A DNA stretch of 64,000 bases from Streptomyces filipinensis (GTDB lineage: Bacteria > Actinomycetota > Actinomycetes > Streptomycetales > Streptomycetaceae). The stretch spans positions 247,989 through 311,988 of the forward strand of contig NZ_BMTD01000011.1 of assembly GCF_014649495.1 (NCBI RefSeq). Direction: 5' to 3'. Shown one piece after another: positions 34,735 to 43,534 of this stretch; the first letter of the stretch is position 1, and each line of letters opens with the position of its first letter. The translations under genes were made by a program, and so were the position numbers. The notes under the pieces were generated by a model. It did no database searches, was not told the DNA's origin, and was given only the letters and a program-made list of their open reading frames with translations.

Positions 34735-36303
34735 ATGGCGGACACGGTGGAAAGCGGCACGGAGGGCAAACGGCCCAGGAGCGTACGGGTGGTCCTGCTC
34801 GCGCTCATGATCGCGATGATGCTCGCGATGCTCGACAACATGATCGTGGGCACCGCGATGCCGACGATCGTGGGCGAGCTGGGCGGCCTGGAGCACCTGT
34901 CCTGGGTGGTCACCGGGTACACCCTGGCCACCGCGGCCTCGACCCCGATCTGGGGCAAGGTCGGCGACATGTACGGGCGCAAGGGCGCCTTCCTCAGCTC
35001 GATCGTGATCTTCCTGATCGGCTCGGCGCTCAGCGGCATGGCCCAGAACATGGGCGAGCTGATCGGCTTCCGGGCCGTGCAGGGCCTCGGCGCCGGCGGT
35101 CTGATGGTCGGCGTCATGGCGATCATCGGTGACCTGATCCCGCCGCGGGAGCGCGGCAAGTACACCGGCATGATGGCCGGCGTCATGGCGCTGGCGATGA
35201 TCGGCGGCCCGCTGGTCGGCGGCACCATCACCGACAACTGGGGCTGGCGCTGGTCCTTCTACATCAACCTGCCGCTCGGTGCCGTCGCCCTCGCGCTGGT
35301 CAGCGCCGTGCTGCACCTGCCCAAGAAGCGGGCGCAGGCGCGCATCGACTACCTGGGCGTCGCCCTGCTCACCGTCGGCATCACCGCGATCGTGCTGGTC
35401 ACCACCTGGGGCGGCAGCGAGTACGCCTGGACCTCCGCGCGGATCATGGAGCTGATCGGCATCGGTGTCGCCGCTCTGATCGGGTTCGTGTTCTGGCAGA
35501 CCAAGGCCGCCGAGCCGGTGGTGCCGCTGCACATGTTCGGGAGCCGCAACTTCACGCTGATGTCCCTCATCGGCTTCATCACCGGCTTCGTGATGTTCGG
35601 CGCCACGCTCTACCTGCCGCTGTACCAGCAGTCGGTGCAGGGCGCCTCCGCGACCAACTCCGGTCTGCTGCTCCTGCCGATGCTCGGCGCGATGCTGGTG
35701 ACCTCGATGGTCGCGGGCCGGGTGACCACCAACAGCGGCCGCTACAAGATCTTCCCGGTCGCCGGCGGCGCGCTGATGATCGTCGGGCTGTACCTGCTGT
35801 CGCTGATGGACACCGGTACGACCCGGCTGACCTCCGGCGTCTACATGGCCGTGCTGGGTCTGGGCATGGGCTGCCTGATGCAGGTCACCATGCTGGTGGC
35901 GCAGAACAGCGTGGAGATGAAGGACATGGGCGTGGCCTCGTCGTCCTCGACGCTGTTCCGTACGCTCGGCTCCTCCTTCGGTGTGGCCATCATGGGCGCG
36001 CTGTTCAACAACCGGGTCCAGCACGTCATGGCCGAGCGGGCCGGTGCGGCGGGCAAGCACATGACCGAGAAGAGCGCCGCGCTGGACGCGAAGCACCTCA
36101 AGATGCTGCCGGGCCCGATCCGGGACGCGTACCAGCACGCGGTGTCCGCCGGTACGCACTCGGCGTTCCTGCTGGGCGCGGCGGTCGCGGTGGTCGTGCT
36201 GATCGCGGCGCTGTTCGTGAAGGAGGTCCCGCTGAGGGGCGGGAAGCCGTCGGCGGAGAGCGGCGACGACGTGGCTCCCGTGCAGGTCGTCGAAGCGGTC
36301 TGA
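34735..36303 (+). CDS. DHA2-family MFS multidrug efflux transporter
   Basis: 522 aa with about 14 membrane segments, EmrB/QacA-like. Motif A GKVGDMYGRKG between TM2 and TM3 and motif C-like GGPLVGGTITDNWGWRW after TM5 mark proton-driven efflux. ATG 34735 is preferred (GGGGGAAG 8-9 nt upstream); GTG 34726 is possible. Likely controlled by the divergent TetR. Substrate unknown. Confidence 0.92.
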   Translation: MADTVESGTEGKRPRSVRVVLLALMIAMMLAMLDNMIVGTAMPTIVGELGGLEHLSWVVTGYTLATAASTPIWGKVGDMYGRKGAFLSSIVIFLIGSALSGMAQNMGELIGFRAVQGLGAGGLMVGVMAIIGDLIPPRERGKYTGMMAGVMALAMIGGPLVGGTITDNWGWRWSFYINLPLGAVALALVSAVLHLPKKRAQARIDYLGVALLTVGITAIVLVTTWGGSEYAWTSARIMELIGIGVAALIGFVFWQTKAAEPVVPLHMFGSRNFTLMSLIGFITGFVMFGATLYLPLYQQSVQGASATNSGLLLLPMLGAMLVTSMVAGRVTTNSGRYKIFPVAGGALMIVGLYLLSLMDTGTTRLTSGVYMAVLGLGMGCLMQVTMLVAQNSVEMKDMGVASSSSTLFRTLGSSFGVAIMGALFNNRVQHVMAERAGAAGKHMTEKSAALDAKHLKMLPGPIRDAYQHAVSAGTHSAFLLGAAVAVVVLIAALFVKEVPLRGGKPSAESGDDVAPVQVVEAV

Positions 36304-36317
36304 GCCGCAACTGAACC

Positions 36318-36353
36318 GAAGGCCCCGGGCCGGTGTCCGCCCCCGGGGCCTTC
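36318..36353 (+). terminator. Terminator after the MFS gene
   Basis: 12-bp perfect arms (36318-36329 / 36342-36353) with a 12-nt loop, followed by TTCAT. Confidence 0.65.
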
Positions 36354-36412
36354 TTCATGCCCGCCCCCGCCGGCCGGCGCGGTTGTCAGTGCCGCGTGCC
36401 ACCATCGGCCGC

Positions 36413-36982
36413 ATGGACAAGCTGCGCCGTATGCGTCTGGCCAAGGACGCCATGGACCGGGACTGGGCCGACCCCGGTCTCGATCTGGACGCGGTCGCCG
36501 CGCGCGCCGGGTACTCGCGGTTCCACTTCCTGCGCGCCTTCAAGGACGCCTACGGCGAGACGCCGGGGCAGTATCTGACCCACCGGCGCATCGAGCGGGC
36601 CGAGGAGATGCTGCGCTGCGCCAACCTGACGGTCACCGAGATCTGCACGCTGGTCGGCTTCAGCAGCCTCGGCACGTTCTCCGCCCGCTTCAAGGCCCGC
36701 ACCGGACTCACCCCGAGCGAGTACCGCACGAAGCACGTCGGCCGTGGCGCCGCTCTCATCCCCGGGTGCTACGCCATGCTCTGGGCCGGTGGCTTCAGGA
36801 GCGCAACATCCGAGAAGCGCGCCGCGCCCGGGGCTGCCTACGGTGACGAACGGGAATCCCTCCCCCGCGAAACGCCGCCGACAGGAGCGCAGAACCATGA
36901 TCAAGGGGCTTGCCATCACCACCGTCTGGGTCCTCGACCAGGACCGGGCCAAGGAGTTCTACACCCAGAAGCTGGGCCTTGA
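36413..36982 (+). CDS. AraC-family helix-turn-helix regulator
   Basis: 189 aa as read. The AraC DNA-binding domain is complete (about residues 10-110; LDAVAARAGYSRFHFLRAFKDAYGETPGQYL and VTEICTLVGFSSLGTFSARFKARTGLTP). After WAGG (about residue 127) the codon bias collapses and the frame runs 86 bp into the downstream VOC gene, so the native C terminus is probably shorter and a frameshift in this stretch is possible. ATG 36413 fits homology. Regulates, most simply, the adjacent VOC gene. Confidence 0.75.
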   Translation: MDKLRRMRLAKDAMDRDWADPGLDLDAVAARAGYSRFHFLRAFKDAYGETPGQYLTHRRIERAEEMLRCANLTVTEICTLVGFSSLGTFSARFKARTGLTPSEYRTKHVGRGAALIPGCYAMLWAGGFRSATSEKRAAPGAAYGDERESLPRETPPTGAQNHDQGACHHHRLGPRPGPGQGVLHPEAGP

Positions 36983-37340
36983 GGTCCGTACGGACATGAC
37001 CATGGGGGACGGCGGGATGCGCTGGCTCACCGTCGGCGCCCCCGACCAGCCCGACGTGGAGCTGACGCTGATGGTGCCGGGGCCGCCCGCGATGGACCCC
37101 GAGTCCGCGGAGATGATGCGCAAGCTCATCGCGAAGGGGGCACTCGGCGCGGGGGTGCTGGCGACCGATGACATCCACGGCGACTACAAGAAGCTCAAGG
37201 AACGGGGAGTGGAGTTCCTCCAGGAGCCCCAGGAGCGGCCGTACGGCACGGAGGCGCTCTTCCGGGACGACTCCGGCAACTGGTTCTCGTTCACGCAGCG
37301 GCGTGCGGGCGGGCTGGATCTGGAGCGTGACTGGGCCTGA
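36897..37340 (+). CDS. VOC-superfamily (glyoxalase/bleomycin-resistance-like) protein
   Basis: 147 aa with two beta-alpha-beta-beta-beta modules of the vicinal-oxygen-chelate fold (KGLAITTVWVLDQDRAKEFYTQKLGLEV; GVEFLQEPQERPYGTEALFRDDSGNWFSF). The late RDDSGNW stretch carries a usual ligand region. ATG 36897 has AGGAG 9 nt upstream. Substrate unknown; family members include glyoxalases, dioxygenases and drug-binding proteins. Probably paired with the AraC regulator that overlaps it. Confidence 0.82.
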   Translation: MIKGLAITTVWVLDQDRAKEFYTQKLGLEVRTDMTMGDGGMRWLTVGAPDQPDVELTLMVPGPPAMDPESAEMMRKLIAKGALGAGVLATDDIHGDYKKLKERGVEFLQEPQERPYGTEALFRDDSGNWFSFTQRRAGGLDLERDWA

Positions 37341-37366
37341 TGAGCGCCTCGCGGCCCGGGCCCCGG

Positions 37367-38119
37367 TCAGCGACCCGTCGCCAGTGTCGCGCCGCCCGTC
37401 GCCTCCAGCACCACGCCGGTCATGAAGTCGTTGGCGGCGAGCATGTGGATCGCGCGGGCGATGTCCTCCGGGCGGCCGACGCGGCCCACGGGCGTGATCG
37501 CGGCGAAGCCGTCGAAGACGGCCCGGCGCTGCTCGGCCGGCATGCCGTCCCACCAGGGCGTGTCGACGACGCCGGGGGAGACCGCGTTGATCCGCAGCGG
37601 CGCCAGTTCCACGGCGAGGGGCGGGACCATCGCCTCCAGGGCGCCGTTGATCGCGGCGAGGCCGGCGGTGCCGGGCAGGGCGGCGCGGGCGGAGGCAGCG
37701 GTCACCAGCGTCACCGAGCCGTCGCGGCGCAGGGCCGGCAGGGCGGCCTGAAGCACCTGGACGTGCGGCCAGAACTTGCCGGCGAAGCCGTCCCGCAGCT
37801 CGGCCAGGTCCAGCTCGGCGAAGGGGCCGCCGCCCTTGCTGCCGCTGAGCGCGACGACCAGGTGGTCGACGGGCCCCGAGTCCGCGAAGAAGGCGTCGAC
37901 CGCGGCGCGGTCCGTCCCGTCCAGCCGGTACGTCGTGACCTTGCCGCCGATCCGGTCCGCCGCGGCGTCGAGGCGGGCCTGGTCGCGGCCGGTGACGACC
38001 ACCTCCGCGCCGTCCGCCGCGAAGAACGCGGCCGCCGCCTCGCCGATGCCGGAGCTGCCGCCCATGACGACGACGCGCCGGCCGGCCAGGGGGTGCGCAG
38101 GGCTGTGCGGAGTGCTCAT
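37367..38119 (-). CDS. SDR-family oxidoreductase lacking the YxxxK catalytic pair
   Basis: 250 aa with an intact NAD(P)-binding Rossmann motif (VVVMGGSSGIGEAAAAFF) and the C-terminal NAVSPGVVDTPWW. The usual catalytic Tyr-x-x-x-Lys is replaced: the aligned segment reads GLAAINGALEAM, putting Leu and Asn at the Tyr and Lys positions. It is therefore an atypical SDR, perhaps with altered chemistry or a binding role. Divergent from a TetR gene, with twin 17-bp inverted repeats between. Confidence 0.85.
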   Translation of the reverse strand: MSTPHSPAHPLAGRRVVVMGGSSGIGEAAAAFFAADGAEVVVTGRDQARLDAAADRIGGKVTTYRLDGTDRAAVDAFFADSGPVDHLVVALSGSKGGGPFAELDLAELRDGFAGKFWPHVQVLQAALPALRRDGSVTLVTAASARAALPGTAGLAAINGALEAMVPPLAVELAPLRINAVSPGVVDTPWWDGMPAEQRRAVFDGFAAITPVGRVGRPEDIARAIHMLAANDFMTGVVLEATGGATLATGR

Positions 38120-38163
38120 GAGGGGCTCTCTCTCCCAAGGATCACCGGGTTCCGGCCCATTGC

Positions 38164-38209
38164 CGAGAACGTCGGTCTCGTTAAAGAATTACCGAGACTG
38201 GTGGTCTCG
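38164..38209. promoter_or_regulatory. Twin 17-bp operators in the SDR/TetR intergene
   Basis: CGAGAACGTCGGTCTCG (38164-38180, imperfect) and CGAGACTGGTGGTCTCG (38193-38209, perfect) are spaced 29 bp centre to centre around AT-rich sequence (TTAAAGAATT). Probable binding sites of the adjacent TetR. Confidence 0.65.
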
Positions 38210-38236
38210 TCAAGCGGTTTCGGAGAGGATGGGCCC

Positions 38237-38818
38237 GTGCACGACAGCAAGGAACCCCGCCCGCACACCGGCCGGCGCCGTAACGAGGCCGCACGCCTCG
38301 CGATCCTCGACGCCGCGCTGGAACTGCTCGCCGACGCCGACGGCGCCCCCGTCAGCGTGGAGACGATCGCGCGCGCGGCCGGGGTCGGAAAACAGACCCT
38401 CTATCGCTGGTGGCCCTCCAAGGGTGCCGTCCTGCTGGACGCGCTCACCGACCGCGCCGCCCAGGACGTGCCCGCGCCGGACACCGGCAGCCTCCGCGAG
38501 GACCTGCGCCAACTGGCCGTCGCCACCTTCGAGGCCGCCCAGCGGCGGCCGTCCGCGCCGGCCCTGCGCACCCTCGTCCGCGAGGCGGCCCGGGACGCGC
38601 ATCTGGCCGAGCTGCTGCGGGTGTTCACGGAGTCCCGCAGGGCCGCGGTGCGCGTGGTGCTCGAACGGGGGCGGGAGCGCGGGGAACTGGCCGCCGACCG
38701 GGACGTCGACCTCCTGGTCGACCAGTTCTACGGGTTCTTCTGGTACCGGTTCCTGCTGGGGCACGCGCCGTTGGACCGGTCCGCGGCCGACCGGCTGACC
38801 GAGTCGTTGCTGCGGTAG
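38237..38818 (+). CDS. TetR/AcrR-family regulator
   Basis: 193 aa. HTH near residues 17-60 (RLAILDAALELLADADGAPVSVETIARAAGV, GKQTLYRWWPSKGAVL), then a helical effector domain of the AcrR C-terminal type. GTG 38237 has GGAGAGG about 8 nt upstream. Divergent from the atypical SDR gene, which it most likely represses through the twin inverted repeats. Confidence 0.92.
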   Translation: MHDSKEPRPHTGRRRNEAARLAILDAALELLADADGAPVSVETIARAAGVGKQTLYRWWPSKGAVLLDALTDRAAQDVPAPDTGSLREDLRQLAVATFEAAQRRPSAPALRTLVREAARDAHLAELLRVFTESRRAAVRVVLERGRERGELAADRDVDLLVDQFYGFFWYRFLLGHAPLDRSAADRLTESLLR

Positions 38819-38820
38819 CA

Positions 38821-38906
38821 CGCCGCCCCCGGCCGACGCCGGTTGCGAAGGCGTCGCGCCGCCCCGGCCGATCCCGGTTACGAGGGCGCCGCCCCCGGCC
38901 GATGCC
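38821..38906. repeat. Tandem repeat across the cseC 3' end
   Basis: Three diverged ~30-38-bp copies containing CGCCGCCCCCGGCCGA and CCGGTT; the third lies inside cseC and the stop codon (38878-38880) is at the copy boundary. Confidence 0.65.
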
Positions 38907-40266
38907 GGGAGCTGGCCGCTCCGCCCGACGTCGGCAGCATCGGATAGCTGCCGGTGTTCGTCGGCGCGTGCTCCGGCAGCCACAGCACGGCCACCGCGCC
39001 CTCGGCCGGGAGGCCGGCGGGCGCACCGGCGGGACGTACGTTGCGGAACGTCAGCCGGGCACCGAGCACCCGGGCCTGGCCCGCCGCGATGGTCAGGCCC
39101 AGCCCGTGGCCCGTACCGGCACGGTCCTTGCTGCCGGTACGGAAGCGGCTGGGGCCCTCGGCGAGCAGTTCCTCGGGGAAGCCGGGACCGTGGTCGCGGA
39201 CGCGGATGACCCGGCCCTCGACGGTCACCTCGATGGGCGGCCTGCCGTGCCGGGCGGCGTTGGCGAGCAGGTTGAACAGCACCCGCTCCAGCCGCCGCGG
39301 ATCCGTGGTGACCTCCGACTCGTGCACCACCCGTACGGCGACGTTCGGGTCCTTGACCGCCACGCGGCGGGCGACGAACTCGCCGAGCATGATGTCCTGC
39401 AGCTCGGCCCGCTCCGAGGCACCGTCGAGCCGGGCCACCTCCAGCACGTCCTCGACGAGCGTGCGCATCGCCTTCGCCCGGTCCAGGACCAGCTCCGTCG
39501 GCCGGCCCGGCGGCAGCAGTTCGGCGGCCGTCAGCAGACCCGTCACCGGGGTGCGCAGCTCGTGCGCGATGTCGGCGGTGACCCGCCGCTCGGCCTCCAG
39601 CCGCTGCCGCAGCGCGTCCGCCATCGCGTCCACGGCGCGCGCCAGATCGTCGGTCTCGTCCCGTACGACCCCGCCGATGGCCTCCCGCACCCGGACGTCG
39701 GTCTCGCCCTTGGCGACCTGGTTCGCCGCGGCGGCCGCCTTGCGCAGCCGTCCGGACAGCTGTCCGCCGATCAGCACGCCGAGCGCGCTGCCGCCGAACA
39801 CGACCGCGACGGAGCCGATGACCAGCGCCTGGTCGAGGTCCTTCATCACATCGGTGGAACGGTCCGGCATATGGCTGTGCAGGGACAGCACATGCCCGTC
39901 CTTGGCGGGCACGGCCGCCCAGATGTCCGGCACTCCGCCCTGGTCGATGACGTCGCTGGCCTTGCGGCCGTCCGCGACCTTCTCGCGTAGCGCGGCCGGC
40001 AGCTCGGGGTCGTCGATCTTGATGTTCGGGAAGTTCGGCCGCCGGTTCTGGTCGTAGTTGTGCTGCGCGAACTGGAGGCGCTGGTTGGCCAGGTCGCGTG
40101 CGTTGTCGAGCATCGAGACCCGCGCCGCGTTGTGCACCACCAGGCTCAGCGCGATCGCCACCAGCCCGGCCACCAGCGCGATCGCCGCGCTGAGCTTCCA
40201 TCTCAGTCCGGTGTGCAGGCCCGCGCGCTCCACGCGCCGGGCCGGGTACCGAAGTAGCCCCCGCAT
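38878..40266 (-). CDS. cseC: Sensor histidine kinase CseC
   Basis: 462 aa membrane sensor of the SigE envelope-stress system. TM1 about 25-47, an extracytoplasmic sensor loop about 50-145, TM2 about 148-170, HAMP, HisKA with phospho-acceptor His235 (TADIAHELRTPV), and HATPase_c (NLLANAARHG, DHGPGFP, GTGHGLGLTI). It phosphorylates CseB when the cell wall is damaged. ATG 40266 lies 11 bp after cseB. The last residues fall in a tandem repeat. Confidence 0.95.
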   Translation of the reverse strand: MRGLLRYPARRVERAGLHTGLRWKLSAAIALVAGLVAIALSLVVHNAARVSMLDNARDLANQRLQFAQHNYDQNRRPNFPNIKIDDPELPAALREKVADGRKASDVIDQGGVPDIWAAVPAKDGHVLSLHSHMPDRSTDVMKDLDQALVIGSVAVVFGGSALGVLIGGQLSGRLRKAAAAANQVAKGETDVRVREAIGGVVRDETDDLARAVDAMADALRQRLEAERRVTADIAHELRTPVTGLLTAAELLPPGRPTELVLDRAKAMRTLVEDVLEVARLDGASERAELQDIMLGEFVARRVAVKDPNVAVRVVHESEVTTDPRRLERVLFNLLANAARHGRPPIEVTVEGRVIRVRDHGPGFPEELLAEGPSRFRTGSKDRAGTGHGLGLTIAAGQARVLGARLTFRNVRPAGAPAGLPAEGAVAVLWLPEHAPTNTGSYPMLPTSGGAASSRHRPGAAPS

Positions 40267-40277
40267 CGCCGCCCCGC

Positions 40278-40982
40278 TCAGGCCTTCAGCTTGTAGCCGA
40301 AGCCGCGGACGGTCTCGATCCGGTCCTGACCGATCTTCTGGCGCAGCCGCTGCACATGCACGTCGACGACCCGGGTGTCCCCGCCCCAGCCGTAGTCCCA
40401 GACCCGCTCCAGCAGCTTGTCGCGGGAGAGCACGGTGCCCGGCGCGGAGGAGAACTCCAGCAGCAGCCGCATCTCGGTCGGGGTGAGAGCGACCGGCTGC
40501 CCGGCCCGGCGCACCTCCATGCCCTCGGTGTCGATGTCCAGGTCCCCGAAGGTGAGCACCCCGCCGGTCACCGTGTCCGCGCCGGACTCGGCCTGGTTGC
40601 CGCCGCCCGCGTGCCCGAAGCGGCGCAGCACCGCCCGGATCCGCGCGACCAGCACGGCACCGTCGAACGGCTTGGTCACATAGTCGTCGGCGCCCGCTTC
40701 CAGGCCGAGGACGACGTCGATGGAGTCGGCGCGCGCCGACAGCATGATCACCGGCACGGTCGACTCGTCCCGGATACGACGGCACAGGCTGACGCCGTCC
40801 AGACCGGGCACCATGACGTCCAGCAGGGCGATGTCGGGGCGGTTCGCCCGGAACGCCTCCAGGCCCGACAGACCGTCGGGCATGGCGGTGACCGCGAAGC
40901 CGTCCCGCTCCAGGGCGAGCTGGGTGGCCTCGCGGATCACATCGTCGTCCTCGACGAACAAGACGTGGGTCTGGTCTGCCAT
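40278..40982 (-). CDS. cseB: OmpR-family response regulator CseB
   Basis: 234 aa. Receiver domain with phospho-acceptor Asp55 (LLDVMVPG) and Lys in TKPF, and a C-terminal winged helix (about residues 140-230; LTPTEMRLLLEF, VDVHVQRLRQKIG). In S. coelicolor phosphorylated CseB activates the sigE promoter. Located between cseA and cseC in the conserved operon. Confidence 0.96.
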   Translation of the reverse strand: MADQTHVLFVEDDDVIREATQLALERDGFAVTAMPDGLSGLEAFRANRPDIALLDVMVPGLDGVSLCRRIRDESTVPVIMLSARADSIDVVLGLEAGADDYVTKPFDGAVLVARIRAVLRRFGHAGGGNQAESGADTVTGGVLTFGDLDIDTEGMEVRRAGQPVALTPTEMRLLLEFSSAPGTVLSRDKLLERVWDYGWGGDTRVVDVHVQRLRQKIGQDRIETVRGFGYKLKA

Positions 40983-41023
40983 CCCGGTGCTCTCAGTCCT
41001 CGTGGTGTGTGCGTGTGGGGGGT

Positions 41024-41680
41024 TCAGTTGTCCTGCGTCGCCGCCGCGTCGCCGCCGGTTCTGCTGTAGTAGGTCTCGTGCCGGGTCCGCTCGCTGAACC
41101 GGCCCGCCCTCCAGTCGTACGTGATCACGGTCTCCCGGGACGGGTTGGCCGCCGTGTCGTCCGTGTCGTACACCTGCTTGGTCACGGTCAGCTCGGTGCC
41201 GTCGATCTCCGAGAAGACCGGCGAGTCCTCCGCCTTGAACACATTCTTGTACGTCCCCCCGACGTCCCGGTACACGTACGAGCCGATGCCCACCGAGTCA
41301 CCGCAGGCCCACACGTTCACCAGGACGTCGTTGACGGACCCGCCGGTCAGGTCGCCGTAGCTGGCCTCGACCGGGTAGCCGTCGCCGCTGCACGGCTTCA
41401 GCTCCTGCTTCACCGCCGTGGAGACCGCCGGGTCCTTCTTGAGCAGGGAGACCGCGTCCACCAGCCGGTAGCGGCTGGTCGGGCTCGGGCTGGGGCTGGC
41501 AGGAGCGACGGCTCCCGTGGCCGCCGACGCGTGTGCCGGGCCCTCGTCCCGGGTGCCGGTGCCCCCCGTGCCGCACGCGGCGACGAAAAGGGCGAGGGCG
41601 GCGAGCGCGGCCCCCGCCGCGATCACCGCCTGCGTGCTTCCTCGGGTCCCGACGGACCCTGCCCCGGTCAGGCCGCGCAA
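41024..41680 (-). CDS. cseA: Lipoprotein CseA
   Basis: 218 aa. Signal peptide with lipobox LFVAAC (lipidated Cys near residue 36), then a Pro/Ser linker and an extracytoplasmic domain with two Cys (KPCSG, VWACGD). In S. coelicolor CseA is an extracytoplasmic negative modulator of the CseC signal. The only usable start is TTG 41680, 13 bp inside sigE: an in-frame stop lies just upstream and GAGGAG is 8 nt before it. Translation is thus coupled to sigE. Confidence 0.93.
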   Translation of the reverse strand: MRGLTGAGSVGTRGSTQAVIAAGAALAALALFVAACGTGGTGTRDEGPAHASAATGAVAPASPSPSPTSRYRLVDAVSLLKKDPAVSTAVKQELKPCSGDGYPVEASYGDLTGGSVNDVLVNVWACGDSVGIGSYVYRDVGGTYKNVFKAEDSPVFSEIDGTELTVTKQVYDTDDTAANPSRETVITYDWRAGRFSERTRHETYYSRTGGDAAATQDN

Positions 41681-42207
41681 CGCTCCCGCTCCTCACGCTC
41701 CAGCGCGCGTGCGTCCAGATCGCGGGCCTCCAGCTCCTCGCGGAGCCGGGCGAGCGCCCGGTGCAGCGTGCTCTTGACCGTACCGGCCGACATGCCGAGG
41801 GCGGCGGCCGTCTCCTCTGTGGACATCTGCTCCCAGTGTCGCAGCACCACGACACTGCGCTGCTTCGGAGCGAGCACCTTCATGACGTCCATCAGCAGGG
41901 CCCGGTCGGCGTGCTGCTCGGTGGCGTCGTCCACGGACGCGTCGGGCAGCTGCTCGGTCGGGACTTCCTCCAGCTTGCGGGCCCGCCACCACTCCGTGCG
42001 CGTGTTGATCATGACGCGGCGCAGATAGGCGTCGGCGAGCCGCTTGTCCGCGATGCCCTCCCAGCGGCCGTACGTGCGCACCAGCGCCGTCTGCAGCAGG
42101 TCCTGGGCGTCGACGGGGTCCGGAACCAGCCGGCGAGCACTGCGCAGCAGCGCGTCCTGCCGGGTGCGGACGTACTCCTCGAACTCGAGCACCTCGCCCT
42201 GCGCCAT
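41668..42207 (-). CDS. sigE: ECF RNA polymerase sigma factor SigE
   Basis: 179 aa. Sigma-2 region (FEEYVRTRQDALLRSARRLV, DAQDLLQTALVRTYGRW) and sigma-4 region (LAPKQRSVVVLRHWEQMSTEETAAALG). Directs cell-envelope maintenance genes; it has no anti-sigma factor and is set by CseB/CseC. ATG 42207 has GGAGG 9 nt upstream. First gene of the operon. The 271-bp upstream region holds its promoter and the CseB target; I cannot pick out a clear site. Confidence 0.96.
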   Translation of the reverse strand: MAQGEVLEFEEYVRTRQDALLRSARRLVPDPVDAQDLLQTALVRTYGRWEGIADKRLADAYLRRVMINTRTEWWRARKLEEVPTEQLPDASVDDATEQHADRALLMDVMKVLAPKQRSVVVLRHWEQMSTEETAAALGMSAGTVKSTLHRALARLREELEARDLDARALEREERERCAA

Positions 42208-42478
42208 GATCAACCGCCTCCGTTCCCCGTTCACTCCGGCCCGTGCCTGAAGTCCCGCGTCCTTGTGCCCGGTGGTCTGCCGGGCATGGAAAGAAAGCTA
42301 CGGAGTGGTTGTCACGGCGTTGTCCGAACCAGCCTGCGGCTAGCAATCGGCTATCCGTCGGTTGTGTAACGGAGGGGGGAACGGGGTAAGCGGGCCGACT
42401 GTTATGTCCCTTTATGTGGGCCTTTGTCGAGCAAATGGCTCCGTAACAGAGCCCCCGGAACTGTGACTTGGCTGTCCG

Positions 42479-43354
42479 TCAGCCCAGCGGCAGCCGATAC
42501 AGACCGCCCGGCAGCGGCTCCACCAGACCGTCCGCGACGAGCCCGTCGAGCGCGCGGGCGCGCTGCACCGGCTCGTGCCACACCCGGTCCAGCACCGCCT
42601 GCGGCACCGGCGCGTACGCCTCCCGCAGCACCGCCAGCAGCTTGCCGCGCACCTGCCGGTCCGTGCCGGCGTACGTCTGCCCCCGCCGGGGCGGACCCGT
42701 GTGCTCCGGTTTGCCGGCCAGCCGCCAGGCGCACTGGGTGGCGATCGGACACCGCCCGCACCCCTCGTTCTTCGCCGTGCACACCAGCGCGCCCAGCTCC
42801 ATGGAGGCGGCGGCCCAGCGCGCGGCCGTGTCCTCGCTCTCGGGCAGCAGCTCACGGGCGAGCCGGCGCTCGGCGGCCGTCGTCGCGTTCGGCGGGTACT
42901 GCACCCCCGTCACCGCGCGCGCGAAGACCCGGCGCACGTTCGTGTCCAGCACCGCATGCCGCTGCCCGTACGCGAACGAGGCCACCGCGGCGGCCGTGTA
43001 CTCGCCGATGCCGGGCAGTGCCAGCAGCTGCGCGTGATCCGTCGGTACGTCTCCGCCGTGCCGTTCCGTTATGGCGACGGCGGCGCCGTGCAGCCGCAGG
43101 GCCCGGCGCGGATAGCCGAGCCGGCCCCAGGCGCGCACCGCCTCGCCCGGGGCCTCCTTGGCCAGGTCGGCGGGGCGCGGCCAGCGGGCCAGCCACTCCT
43201 CGTAGACGGGCAGCACCCGGTTGACCGGGGTCTGCTGGAGCATGAACTCGCTGACCATCACACCCCACGGGCCCGCCTCCGGGCGGCGCCAGGGGAGGTC
43301 GCGGGCGTGGGCGTCGAACCAGGCGATCACGGGGGCGTGGAGCTTCTCAGTCAT
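42479..43354 (-). CDS. mutY: A/G-specific adenine glycosylase
   Basis: 291 aa. Removes adenine mispaired with 8-oxoguanine. SEFMLQQTPVNRV with the catalytic Glu region, helix-hairpin-helix LPGIGEYTAAAV, catalytic Asp in VLDTNVRRV, and the iron-sulfur loop Cys-x6-Cys-x2-Cys-x5-Cys. The C-terminal 8-oxoG-reading domain is short, as in many actinobacteria. ATG 43354 fits homology; ATG 43387 and GTG 43408 are alternatives. Confidence 0.95.
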   Translation of the reverse strand: MTEKLHAPVIAWFDAHARDLPWRRPEAGPWGVMVSEFMLQQTPVNRVLPVYEEWLARWPRPADLAKEAPGEAVRAWGRLGYPRRALRLHGAAVAITERHGGDVPTDHAQLLALPGIGEYTAAAVASFAYGQRHAVLDTNVRRVFARAVTGVQYPPNATTAAERRLARELLPESEDTAARWAAASMELGALVCTAKNEGCGRCPIATQCAWRLAGKPEHTGPPRRGQTYAGTDRQVRGKLLAVLREAYAPVPQAVLDRVWHEPVQRARALDGLVADGLVEPLPGGLYRLPLG

Positions 43355-43534
43355 GGCCTTCCGATCCTGCCACGGCTCGCCCCGCATGACAGGTGACGGC
43401 GCGGTCACTCAGCGTCATGACCGCTGAAAGATCCTCGGGCCGACGGAAGTTGCCGGGATGATGATCGGGAAAAGTTGGCGCTCGCGCGGCGGGTGGCGCA
43501 AGCAAGCCCGGGGATCTCTCGTACAGTTTGCGCC

